Of a DNA stretch of 19,110 nt, positions 6,631 through 13,693 are shown piece by piece (the first letter of the stretch is position 1; each line of letters begins with the position of its first letter). The translations under genes and the position numbers were made by a program. The stretch covers positions 1-19,110 of the forward strand of contig CALDZZ010000154.1 in assembly GCA_937944075.1 (NCBI GenBank). The letters run 5' to 3'. The notes beneath the pieces are model-generated. The model was given only the letters and a program-made list of their open reading frames with translations. It had not been told where the DNA came from and ran no database searches. The DNA comes from an uncultured Rhizobiaceae group bacterium (GTDB taxonomy: Bacteria > Pseudomonadota > Alphaproteobacteria > Rhizobiales > Rhizobiaceae).

Positions 6631-6644
6631 TGTAAGCGCTTACA
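6631..6644. promoter_or_regulatory. LacI-type operator O1
   Basis: TGTAAGCGCTTACA is a perfect 14-bp palindrome with the central CG typical of LacI/GalR operators. It lies between the predicted hpsN promoter and its start codon, so bound repressor would block hpsN-comDE transcription. Confidence 0.75.
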
Positions 6645-6651
6645 TAATTTG

Positions 6652-6680
6652 ACCATATTTCAACATAATTATAATTGCAA
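6652..6680 (-). promoter_or_regulatory. Candidate promoter of hpsN-comDE
   Basis: On the minus strand TTGCAA (6680-6675) and TATGGT (6657-6652) are separated by 17 bases. Transcription would begin near 6645, directly at the edge of operator O1, while the -35 lies in operator O2. Both hexamers are imperfect (4 of 6 each), so this is a proposal. Confidence 0.35.
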
Positions 6681-6689
6681 GCGCTTACA
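6676..6689. promoter_or_regulatory. LacI-type operator O2
   Basis: TGCAAGCGCTTACA differs from the perfect palindrome of O1 by one base and lies 45 bp from it, centre to centre. It overlaps the predicted -35 elements of both divergent promoters, which suggests autoregulation of the regulator gene as well as control of hpsN. Confidence 0.7.
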
Positions 6690-6712
6690 TAATAATTTTT
6701 TTAAACTATATT
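6684..6712 (+). promoter_or_regulatory. Candidate promoter of the LacI-family gene
   Basis: CTTACA (6684-6689), exactly 17 bases, then TATATT (6707-6712). The predicted transcription start is about 6719, the first base of the first ATG. The -35 is part of operator O2. Confidence 0.45.
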
Positions 6713-6718
6713 CATTTT

Positions 6719-7756
6719 ATGAGGAAAACCGAATTGAAGCCCGACATTCCGACACTTGAAGATGTTGCAAAGGAAGCAGGCGTTTCCACGGCTACAGTTT
6801 CAAGATGTATGAATGCACCCGATCAGGTTTCCAAGAATACCCGTGAAAAGGTAATGAAAATTATCAAGAAGCTTGGGTATACGCCGAACTTCGGTGCCCA
6901 GGCGCTGGCGGCAAAACGAACCAATACATTTGGTGCCATCGTTCCCACAATGAGCAATGCCATTTTTGCTGCAGGCCTGCAGGCCTTTCAGGAGGAGTTG
7001 GGAAAGCAGGGTGCAACGCTTCTGCTGGCTTCATCCGGATATGACCTGGAAGTTGAGGAAAAACAAATCCGCTCTCTGGTTTCGCGTGGTGCAGATGGTC
7101 TTTTGTTGATAGGGACACAACGCAGCAGGGAAATATACAGATTGCTCGAAGATCGCCGTATCCCCTTTGTCATAGCATGGAACTATAAAAAACACCCGAC
7201 ACGATCCTGCGTTGGTTTTGATAATGTGGCAGCAAGCTATAATCTTGCCAAACGCGCACTCGATCTCGGGCATACAAAATTTGCAATCATTTCCGCACCT
7301 CTGGAACACAACGACAGGGCGGAAGGCAGGGTGATAGGCATCAAGAAAGCGCTTGAGGAGGAAAGCATCGATACTGGAAACTTGCAAATCATTGAGAGTA
7401 ATTACTCCATTGAAAACGGGGCAGAAAGTTTCGAAGCACTCATGAAGTCCAAATCAAGGCCAACGATTATCATGTGTGGCAATGATGTATTGGCTGCAGG
7501 TGCTGTAAAAATGGCTCACAAAATGGGGCTCAGTGTTCCAGGTGATATTTCAATAACAGGGTTTGATGACATTGAGCTTGCCAGCGTGATCGAGCCTTCG
7601 CTCGCAACCGTTCATGTGCCTCACAAAACCATGGGAAGGGTTGCTGCAGAAATTCTTCTGAAAAAAATGGAAAATCCGGAGTATCATTCCAATCTGAAAC
7701 TCGATACGAGAATAATACAAGGTCAATCATTGGCAATGCCGGCCAAGGTTGAGTAA
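6719..7756 (+). CDS. LacI-family transcriptional regulator of the sulfonate operon
   Basis: DNA-binding repressor-type protein. An N-terminal LacI helix-turn-helix (about residues 12-32, TLEDVAKEAGVSTATVSRCM) is followed by the hinge region (about 57-68) and a periplasmic-binding-protein-like sensor domain to the C terminus, ending with GFDDIELASVIEPSLATVHVP. Full length for the family at 345 residues. It is divergent from hpsN, with two matching palindromes between them, so the ligand is probably DHPS, sulfolactate or a related sulfonate. The start is uncertain: ATG 6719 has no ribosome binding site and falls at the predicted transcription start. The in-frame TTG at 6734 has GAGGA 8 bases before it and would give 340 residues with the helix-turn-helix intact. 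Confidence 0.92.
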   Translation: MRKTELKPDIPTLEDVAKEAGVSTATVSRCMNAPDQVSKNTREKVMKIIKKLGYTPNFGAQALAAKRTNTFGAIVPTMSNAIFAAGLQAFQEELGKQGATLLLASSGYDLEVEEKQIRSLVSRGADGLLLIGTQRSREIYRLLEDRRIPFVIAWNYKKHPTRSCVGFDNVAASYNLAKRALDLGHTKFAIISAPLEHNDRAEGRVIGIKKALEEESIDTGNLQIIESNYSIENGAESFEALMKSKSRPTIIMCGNDVLAAGAVKMAHKMGLSVPGDISITGFDDIELASVIEPSLATVHVPHKTMGRVAAEILLKKMENPEYHSNLKLDTRIIQGQSLAMPAKVE

Positions 7757-7784
7757 GGTCTCGGGATTGAAAAGATGCTGTCGC

Positions 7785-8807
7785 TTACTGGAACATCTCT
7801 CGAAGATTGAGGCTGGATTCCTTGCCAACCTTTTCAAAATTTTCCTCTATCCAGTTTTCAGCAGAAACCCTGCCCAGGTCTCTAAGGTAATGTAGAAAAT
7901 CAAGTTCCAGGTTTAATTTTGAGGAAGAGGAAAGTTCCTGCATTGCTTGAGCAGGTTCAATGGCGTGCATTCTCACGCGCATGTATTCCTTGTCGCTAAG
8001 CTTGCCTGCATCAATCAGTTTGCTGACAAATTCAACCGTTCGCAATTCTCTCAACAGCGTTGCATTAAAGGTAATCTCGTTCAGCCGATTGTGTATTCCG
8101 CGTACAGTCATTGGAATTTCAGGCGTTTCTACCGGATTAACCTCAACCAGCAAAATATCACTGCATTCTGTTTCATAGAATAGCGGGTATAACGGTGGAT
8201 TGCCCATGTATCCGCCATCCCAGTAAGCTTCGCCATCAATTTCAACAGCCTGATATATTTCCGGAAGACAGCACGACGCCATTACACTTTCGGCAGTGAT
8301 TTCCTCGTTTTTGAAAACCTTTGTCTTGCCCGAACGCACATTGGTTGCACACACAAACAGTTCAAAGTTTTGGCAGGCATGGACGTGATCAAAATCAATC
8401 TCGCTCTTGATCAGTTCAAGCAGTGGATTGATGTTCATCGGATTGAATTCATAAGGTGAAAATGTGCCGATGAAACTATCGAAAAATATTCGTCCTGGCG
8501 AATAATCAAGGCTCCAGTCACTGCTGAGTTTTGACCAGGGTGTGCGTTGAATGGGGCTGAACTTTCCAAGGTCGCTTAGCTTGGTCCAGAAATTGTCAAG
8601 CGATTCACGCGCACCTTCGACACCGTTTTTGCTGTAGCCGTCTGCAATTGCAACAGCATTTATGGCGCCGGCACTGGTGCCGGAAATGCCCTCAATATCA
8701 AGACGGCCATCCTCAAGGATTTTGTCAAGCACGCCCCAGGTGAAGGCTGCATGTGCGCCACCGCCCTGGAGGGCAAGATTGGTTTTTTTGCGTTTGGTGC
8801 TTGCCAT
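7785..8807 (-). CDS. Patatin-like phospholipase
   Basis: Serine hydrolase of the patatin family, probably acting on phospholipids or other acyl esters. The 340-residue product has the oxyanion-hole loop LQGGGAHAAF (13-22), the nucleophile elbow G-T-S-A-G with Ser45, and the second catalytic residue Asp197 in YWDGGYMGNPP. All parts of the Ser-Asp dyad are present. It has no signal peptide or membrane helix, so it should be cytoplasmic unless exported by another route. It starts only 6 bases after the glyQ stop and is probably translated from the glyQ message. It converges on the LacI-family gene with 28 bases between stops and no visible terminator. Confidence 0.9.
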   Translation of the reverse strand: MASTKRKKTNLALQGGGAHAAFTWGVLDKILEDGRLDIEGISGTSAGAINAVAIADGYSKNGVEGARESLDNFWTKLSDLGKFSPIQRTPWSKLSSDWSLDYSPGRIFFDSFIGTFSPYEFNPMNINPLLELIKSEIDFDHVHACQNFELFVCATNVRSGKTKVFKNEEITAESVMASCCLPEIYQAVEIDGEAYWDGGYMGNPPLYPLFYETECSDILLVEVNPVETPEIPMTVRGIHNRLNEITFNATLLRELRTVEFVSKLIDAGKLSDKEYMRVRMHAIEPAQAMQELSSSSKLNLELDFLHYLRDLGRVSAENWIEENFEKVGKESSLNLREMFQ

Positions 8808-8813
8808 ATCTGT

Positions 8814-9767
8814 TTAGGCCTCTTTAGCCCCGCCGGCTTCCGTGCGCAAGAAGGCCTCACCACAGGCTTGAGCCAGCTTGCGAACACGCAAAATATAGCT
8901 TTGGCGTTCGGTTACGGAAATCACGCCGCGTGCATCCAGTAGGTTGAACACATGCGAAGCCTTGATAGCCTGATCATAGGCTGGATGCGCCATCACGATT
9001 GCCTTGCCGTTTTTAGGGTCAATGTCTTCCTGAGACAAAATATGCTGACACTCAGCTTCTGCATCCTCAAAATGTTTTAGAAGCGTTTGCGTATTGGCAA
9101 CATCAAAATTCCAACGCGAATATTCGCGTTCTGTTTGCTGGAAGACGTCTCCATAAGAAATCTTGTCCGCACCTTCCTGACCGTTGAAGTTAAGGTCATA
9201 GACGTTGTCAACATCTTGCACATACATGGCAAGGCGCTCAAGTCCGTATGTCAATTCGCCCGAAACAGGTGAACATTCAAATCCGCACACCTGCTGGAAA
9301 TAGGTAAACTGCGAAACTTCCATTCCGTCACACCAGACTTCCCAGCCCAAGCCCCATGCGCCAAGCGTGGGGCTTTCCCAGTCGTCTTCCACAAAGCGAA
9401 TGTCATGCAACATCGGATCAATACCGATTGCTTCAAGCGAGCCCAAATACAATTCCTGCATGTTGGGTGGGGATGGTTTTAGAAGTGCCTGATATTGGTA
9501 ATAGTGCTGAAGACGGTTTGGGTTCTCACCATAGCGGCCATCTGTGGGGCGGCGCGAAGGTTGCACATAAGCAGCTTTCCAATGGTTTGGCCCAAGTGCA
9601 CGCAAGGTAGTTGCCGGGTGAAAGGTGCCGGCACCCACTTCCATGTCATAGGGTTGAAGAACAACGCAACCATGATCTGCCCAATATTTGTGAAGGGTCA
9701 AGATCAGTCCCTGAAATGAGCGGGTAGGGTGCATGTGGTCTGGAAGTTTTTCGGCAGTAGCGTTCAT
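8814..9767 (-). CDS. glyQ: Glycyl-tRNA synthetase alpha subunit
   Basis: Catalytic-core subunit of the bacterial two-subunit glycyl-tRNA synthetase (EC 6.1.1.14). The 317-residue product carries the highly conserved stretches TLHKYWADHGCVVLQPYDMEVGAGTFHP, AYVQPSRRPTDGRYGENPNR, DDWESPTLGAWGLGWEVWCDGMEV and SGELTYGLERLAMY. The reading frame extends to 9824, but ATG 9767 has GAGGT 4 bases upstream and begins about a dozen residues before the conserved start of the domain. The beta subunit gene glyS starts at 18348 on the other strand, so the two halves are not co-transcribed here. A patatin-like gene follows after 6 bases. Confidence 0.97.
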   Translation of the reverse strand: MNATAEKLPDHMHPTRSFQGLILTLHKYWADHGCVVLQPYDMEVGAGTFHPATTLRALGPNHWKAAYVQPSRRPTDGRYGENPNRLQHYYQYQALLKPSPPNMQELYLGSLEAIGIDPMLHDIRFVEDDWESPTLGAWGLGWEVWCDGMEVSQFTYFQQVCGFECSPVSGELTYGLERLAMYVQDVDNVYDLNFNGQEGADKISYGDVFQQTEREYSRWNFDVANTQTLLKHFEDAEAECQHILSQEDIDPKNGKAIVMAHPAYDQAIKASHVFNLLDARGVISVTERQSYILRVRKLAQACGEAFLRTEAGGAKEA

Positions 9768-9932
9768 CGTTACCTCGTACATGGTTTGCTGATTAGGGTT
9801 TACCCGATTGGTTGAAAGCGTCAAGGTTTATTGAATTTCATCCTTAAGCCAATACGACATTCATGACGTAATCAGAAATTCCAATTCTGCTGTTTCAGGT
9901 AGAGCTTTGCGAAATAATGTGAGTGTTTCGCC

Positions 9933-11240
9933 ATGGAAGAAGAAGTCATCATAGAAACAACAGAAGTTCGTGTAAGCGCGACCCCTGTTGCCATGTCTGG
10001 TATCATTATTTCCATGATGATGATGGCGGCTGCCTCAGGCATTGCCTTTGCCTATATTCCGATTACGCTTGCGGCAGCCGGTTTTGAACCCTGGGTCGCT
10101 TCTGCCATGTTTCCGGCGCTATCGCTGGGTGGACTGTTGGGCTGTCTTGCGGTTGGCTGGTTCCTGCGCCTGTCAGGCCATGCCCGTGTTTTCATGAGCG
10201 TGTATGCATTGATTATCTGGTCATTCCTGATTGTTCTGCTCACGGATAATCCTTATATCTGGATCTTGTCACGTCTGCTTTACGGTTTTGGCATTAATGG
10301 TGCTTTTATCGTTGCCCAAAGCTGGTTGCATGATGCCTGTACGGATGAAAACCGTGGCAAGGTTATTACAGCTTTTTATGTTTCCTACGTCATTGCGTTG
10401 GGGCTTGGAGCGTTTTCAATCGGCTATATGCCTGTCGCAAGCCATATTCCAATGGCCGTGTGCGTCGGTTTGGTGACCTTGGCAATTCTGCCGGTTGGAT
10501 TGACCCGCCTTCGCCAGCCGGAGGCACCTGAAGAGTTCAACATACAGGTTCGCAAGCTCTGGAAAATTTCTCCTGTGGGCATGATAGGCATGTTGTGTGT
10601 TGGCGGACTAACCATGACGCTACAAAGTTTTGCACCCATTTATGCAGGCACCTTGTCTTACACACCTTCCGATATTGGTCTGCTGATGCTGATGATGCAA
10701 ATGGGTTTGTTGGTGGTTCAGCTACCAATGGGTGCCTTGTCGGATCGCATTGATCGCCGCTATGTACTGATGATCGTTGCTTCCATGTCCTCGGTGCTGG
10801 GTGTAGTTGCAATAGTGACTGAGTCCAGCCTGAGCTTCTTTTGGCTTGTACTGCTTTTTGCAATCTGGTCCGGATCGATTGAAACCTTCTATTCAGTTTC
10901 CAGTGCGCTTGCAAATGATCGTGCAGACCCGAAGGATTTTGTATTTCTGTCATCGACCCAAATGGTAATGTGGTCACTTGGCGCATTTATCGTTCCGCTT
11001 TCATCAACGATTTTACTGCAGTTTTTGCCAGTCACCATGTTCATGTGGTTGTTGCTTGGCCTGTCAGCAGCATTTGCGATTTTTGTTACCTTGCGTATTT
11101 TCGTGCGCGAAGCTGTGCCGCAGGATGAAATGGAAAATTTCCAGTATGCAACAGCGCAGGTTGTCAATACGGGTGAATACTATAATCCGGAAATGGTAGC
11201 AGAAGCCAACGCTGGTGTTGGCGAAGGGTTGCTGAATTAA
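9933..11240 (+). CDS. MFS transporter, YcaD-like
   Basis: Inner-membrane secondary transporter of the major facilitator superfamily, 435 residues, with about 12 hydrophobic helices from residue 20 to 413 and a hydrophilic C-terminal tail. The segment SRLLYGFGINGAFIVAQSWLHDACTDENRGKV (about 113-143) matches the YcaD-type subgroup, and GALSDRIDRR (267-276) is the conserved loop motif repeated in the second half. The substrate cannot be read from sequence. The start lacks a good ribosome binding site, so a few residues at the N terminus are uncertain. It is the only plus-strand gene between two minus-strand blocks, and its stop lies 9 bases from the stop of the small gene at 11250. I see no link to the sulfonate operon. 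Confidence 0.88.
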   Translation: MEEEVIIETTEVRVSATPVAMSGIIISMMMMAAASGIAFAYIPITLAAAGFEPWVASAMFPALSLGGLLGCLAVGWFLRLSGHARVFMSVYALIIWSFLIVLLTDNPYIWILSRLLYGFGINGAFIVAQSWLHDACTDENRGKVITAFYVSYVIALGLGAFSIGYMPVASHIPMAVCVGLVTLAILPVGLTRLRQPEAPEEFNIQVRKLWKISPVGMIGMLCVGGLTMTLQSFAPIYAGTLSYTPSDIGLLMLMMQMGLLVVQLPMGALSDRIDRRYVLMIVASMSSVLGVVAIVTESSLSFFWLVLLFAIWSGSIETFYSVSSALANDRADPKDFVFLSSTQMVMWSLGAFIVPLSSTILLQFLPVTMFMWLLLGLSAAFAIFVTLRIFVREAVPQDEMENFQYATAQVVNTGEYYNPEMVAEANAGVGEGLLN

Positions 11241-11249
11241 GGCTTCTGA

Positions 11250-11429
11250 CTATTCGTCATCCATGGGTCGATAGACGCCGTCCTTGTCTTGTTTCAGGAT
11301 TGTCTTGGCGGTTTTCTTTTTTTCAGCTGCACGTGTTTCAGTGTTGATGCGATCCATCTCACGCTTGAAAGCCTTGTAGCCATACCACACGACACCCCCG
11401 ATAAGGCCTATTGCAATCAGTTGTGGCAT
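11250..11429 (-). CDS. Small membrane-anchored protein, 59 residues
   Basis: A short frame, ATG 11429 to TAG 11250, coding for 59 residues. An N-terminal hydrophobic helix (residues 3-18, beginning MPQLIAIGLIGGVVWYGYKAF) is followed by a charged, lysine/glutamate-rich segment (about 22-47) and an acidic end, GVYRPMDDE. It should be a single-pass inner-membrane protein with the tail in the cytoplasm, by the positive-inside rule. It has a good ribosome binding site (GGGAG, about 9 bases upstream) and begins 24 bases after the S49 peptidase stop, so it is very likely co-transcribed with the peptidase. I recall similar small hypothetical proteins beside this peptidase in rhizobia; no function is known to me. 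Confidence 0.75.
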   Translation of the reverse strand: MPQLIAIGLIGGVVWYGYKAFKREMDRINTETRAAEKKKTAKTILKQDKDGVYRPMDDE

Positions 11430-11453
11430 AGCATTTTCTCCCGAAGTCCTGGC

Positions 11454-12308
11454 TTACAAACCATATCTTGCGCGCAGGGCTTTTTCTTCCGCATTTACAA
11501 TCGTGGCATCAACAAGGTTCGAAGCAGTTTCACCACCAAAAGTAATCCCGGGTGTTCCACCTCTGCCCAATAGCCCTTTTTTCTGGGTCATGAGCTTGAG
11601 TTTGGCATCCTTGCCGAAGCGCTGTTTTATGATTGTACCAATATGACCGAACCCGTCAACAAGTCCCAGATCCTTGCCTTGAAGACCCGTCCAGAATTTT
11701 CCGGTAAATATATCAGGATCATCGGAGAGTTTGTCACCACGCCTTGCCTTGACCATGTCAATGAAGACCTGATGAATTTCGAGCTGCAATTCCTTTAGGT
11801 ATTTGATGTCTTCCTTCTTTTCAGGCTGGAAGGGATCAAGCGAGACCTTGTTTTTGCCGGCAGTGTAGACACGGCGCTCAATACCCAGTTTCTCAATGGC
11901 CTTGTCAAAACCAAAGCTGGCTGAAACAACACCAATGGAACCGACAATAGAGGTTTCGTCAACGAAGATCTCATCGCCTGCAATTGCCAACATATAGCCG
12001 CCCGATGCGGCGACATCCTCAACGAACACAAGGACGGTTTTATTATTGGCTTCAGCCAGTTCGCGAATGCGTTGATACATCAACCGGGATTGCACCGGAG
12101 AACCGCCAGGCGAATTGATAACAAGTGCAACGGCTGGTGCGTCCTTGTAGGAAAAAGCCTTGTCGAGAAGGGGAGCAATACCGCCAAGATTAAGGGTTCT
12201 GTTCAAGGGGCCGCTGGAAGCAGCAATGGCGCCCGACAGACGCACAACCGGAATAACGGCATGTTTATTGCCAAGTTTGCCTGGCAAATATTTTCTGAAA
12301 TTCATCAT
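11454..12308 (-). CDS. S49 family peptidase (SppA/SohB-like)
   Basis: Serine-lysine dyad protease related to signal peptide peptidase, 284 residues, the short one-domain form. INSPGGSP (about 65-71) is followed by the nucleophile Ser102 in DVAASGGYMLA. Lys154 in TAGKNKVSLDPF is 52 residues later, the same spacing as the archaeal SppA dyad. There is no obvious N-terminal membrane helix, so it may be peripheral or rely on a partner; the 59-residue membrane protein encoded directly after it is a possible anchor (inference). The start is uncertain: two consecutive ATG codons and only a weak ribosome binding site. It lies 115 bp downstream of the methyltransferase gene on the same strand. Confidence 0.92.
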   Translation of the reverse strand: MMNFRKYLPGKLGNKHAVIPVVRLSGAIAASSGPLNRTLNLGGIAPLLDKAFSYKDAPAVALVINSPGGSPVQSRLMYQRIRELAEANNKTVLVFVEDVAASGGYMLAIAGDEIFVDETSIVGSIGVVSASFGFDKAIEKLGIERRVYTAGKNKVSLDPFQPEKKEDIKYLKELQLEIHQVFIDMVKARRGDKLSDDPDIFTGKFWTGLQGKDLGLVDGFGHIGTIIKQRFGKDAKLKLMTQKKGLLGRGGTPGITFGGETASNLVDATIVNAEEKALRARYGL

Positions 12309-12423
12309 GATTATCTTGATTGTTTAAATTGCACAGATTCATAAATGGTTTTGTGAACCGGCATTTACAAGGGGTATCGTGCCAGCCAAAGGCTTGCCTT
12401 GCAATTATAAGTTGGTTTTAAGA

Positions 12424-13263
12424 TCAGGATTGCTTGCTTGCAAAGGCCAATCGGCTTTCGCCCTTGAATATAGCATCAGCTTGCGGAGTAAACTGACCGT
12501 CATTTTCATGAACAACAAACCCAGGTAAAATCGAGACAGGTGCACGAGAGGCACGCGTGCCCTTTGCAATAATACGCTTTGCAGTTTCTCCTGCCCGGGA
12601 ATGAATGGGCATGATTTCAAGTCCGCCAAAGCGCCCTTGCGAACAGGCAAGTAATTCGCCGAGGTTTTCGGTTCTGTAGATTATTGTCATGGTCCCGCCA
12701 GGCTTAGTGATGGCTGCTGCTGTACGAAACCAAGAATCAATGCCACCCTTTGCCATCATGAAAGCTTCTGCCTTCAGCGTATCCCGAGGTGGACGTTCAC
12801 GATCGGTATTATAGGGCGGATTCATGATGACATGATCAACACTGTCTGGCCCAAGGCCCGCTTTCAGCCGGTCAACACCGCTGGCAGTTACGTCATGTTC
12901 TATGATTTTTGATCGTTCTCTCAAGGAGACATTGCCTGGTAACAACAACGATTGACGGGCAAGGTCTGCCATTTCGTTATTTTTTTCAACTGCAAGAAGT
13001 TCAAGATTTTCGTTCAGGTTCAGGGTTGCAAATCCTGCAACACCTGCGCCCGCACCCAAATCTGCCAGAACACCTTTCGCTTCTTTCGAAACGGCAGCAG
13101 CCAGCAGGAGGGCATCCATGCCACTTCTGTTGCCACGCTTTGAAGGTTGAATGACCTCAAAGGCGCCAGAATGAAATTTGTCACAGGTCGTTTCCATAGT
13201 ACCGACAGAATAATCGAGCGATCTTAATGAATTTGATTTTGCAGTATTCATGTTAAATGCCAT
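12424..13263 (-). CDS. N6-adenine-type methyltransferase (TrmN6/YfiC-like)
   Basis: SAM-dependent methyltransferase, 279 residues, related to TrmN6/YfiC, which methylates A37 of tRNA(Val) in E. coli. The SAM-binding loop is DLGAGAGV (68-75), the acidic strand end follows at AVEK (91-94), and the catalytic N-P-P-Y is at 148-151 in HVIMNPPYNT. The N-terminal FEVIQPSKRGNRSGMDALLLAAAV is typical of this alphaproteobacterial group. The nucleotide target is inferred from the family, not shown. Start at 13263 is provisional; Met5 and Met23 are possible and none has a strong ribosome binding site. It follows the DUF2007 gene by 27 bp, a common pairing in Hyphomicrobiales. Confidence 0.88.
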   Translation of the reverse strand: MAFNMNTAKSNSLRSLDYSVGTMETTCDKFHSGAFEVIQPSKRGNRSGMDALLLAAAVSKEAKGVLADLGAGAGVAGFATLNLNENLELLAVEKNNEMADLARQSLLLPGNVSLRERSKIIEHDVTASGVDRLKAGLGPDSVDHVIMNPPYNTDRERPPRDTLKAEAFMMAKGGIDSWFRTAAAITKPGGTMTIIYRTENLGELLACSQGRFGGLEIMPIHSRAGETAKRIIAKGTRASRAPVSILPGFVVHENDGQFTPQADAIFKGESRLAFASKQS

Positions 13264-13290
13264 CTTTTTATCAGGCCAAGAGACAAAAGG

Positions 13291-13515
13291 CTATTGGCTG
13301 GTAATTTCTTTCGCGAGACCGGCATCTTGCAGCAGCTGTTTTGCTGCAAGGTGCATTTCATCAGTAACCATGATGCGTTTTGGAATAATACCAAGGGAGC
13401 CTTCAAGGATACTCATGTTTTGATCGAGAACCAGAAAATCGATATTCGAATCCTCGAGTAAAGATTCAATATATGAAATTGTCACCGGATTATTGGTAGC
13501 TACAAGCTCTTTCAT
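13291..13515 (-). CDS. DUF2007 family protein
   Basis: Small soluble protein of 74 residues belonging to the DUF2007 family, described as a putative signal-transducing domain. It follows the family pattern MKEL-TN-PV-ISYIESLL (1-20), DQNMSILEGSLGIIPKRIMV (31-50) and a C-terminal helix ending KQLLQDAGLA. It is divergent from the polyprenyl synthase gene and precedes the methyltransferase by 27 bp, an arrangement I recognise from rhizobial genomes. There is no defined biochemical role to assign. Confidence 0.88.
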   Translation of the reverse strand: MKELVATNNPVTISYIESLLEDSNIDFLVLDQNMSILEGSLGIIPKRIMVTDEMHLAAKQLLQDAGLAKEITSQ

Positions 13516-13563
13516 GACAGGTCCGACTTCAACTTCTATGGTTCAGGGTATCACTTGGAATTG

Positions 13564-13569
13564 TATAAT
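13564..13569 (+). promoter_or_regulatory. Candidate -10 element upstream of the polyprenyl synthase gene
   Basis: A perfect TATAAT hexamer lies in the 178-bp divergent region, with no good -35 at 16-18 bases upstream. Use of this element would give a leader of roughly 118 bases containing the inverted repeat ATAACA (13577-13582) / TGTTAT (13594-13599). TTGTCT (13638-13643) with TATTTT (13661-13666), at 17-base spacing, is a second possible promoter nearer the gene. Confidence 0.25.
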
Positions 13570-13693
13570 ATGAATCATAACAAATAACGATCCTGTTATA
13601 AATCGTAAGCTTAAATTCAACTGCTACAAAATATCACTTGTCTGACTGCGCTACACGCCTTATTTTCCCGTTATATTGAAAAAAGGATATAAG

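Noticed and set aside
11289..11573. Plus-strand open frame of 94 codons overlapping the small gene and the S49 gene
   Set aside because: It is antisense to two well-supported minus-strand genes, has no ribosome binding site and an unlikely composition.
13676..13693. TTG start for the polyprenyl synthase
   Set aside because: ATG 13694 has AAGGA 6 bases upstream; the TTG would place that site inside the coding region.
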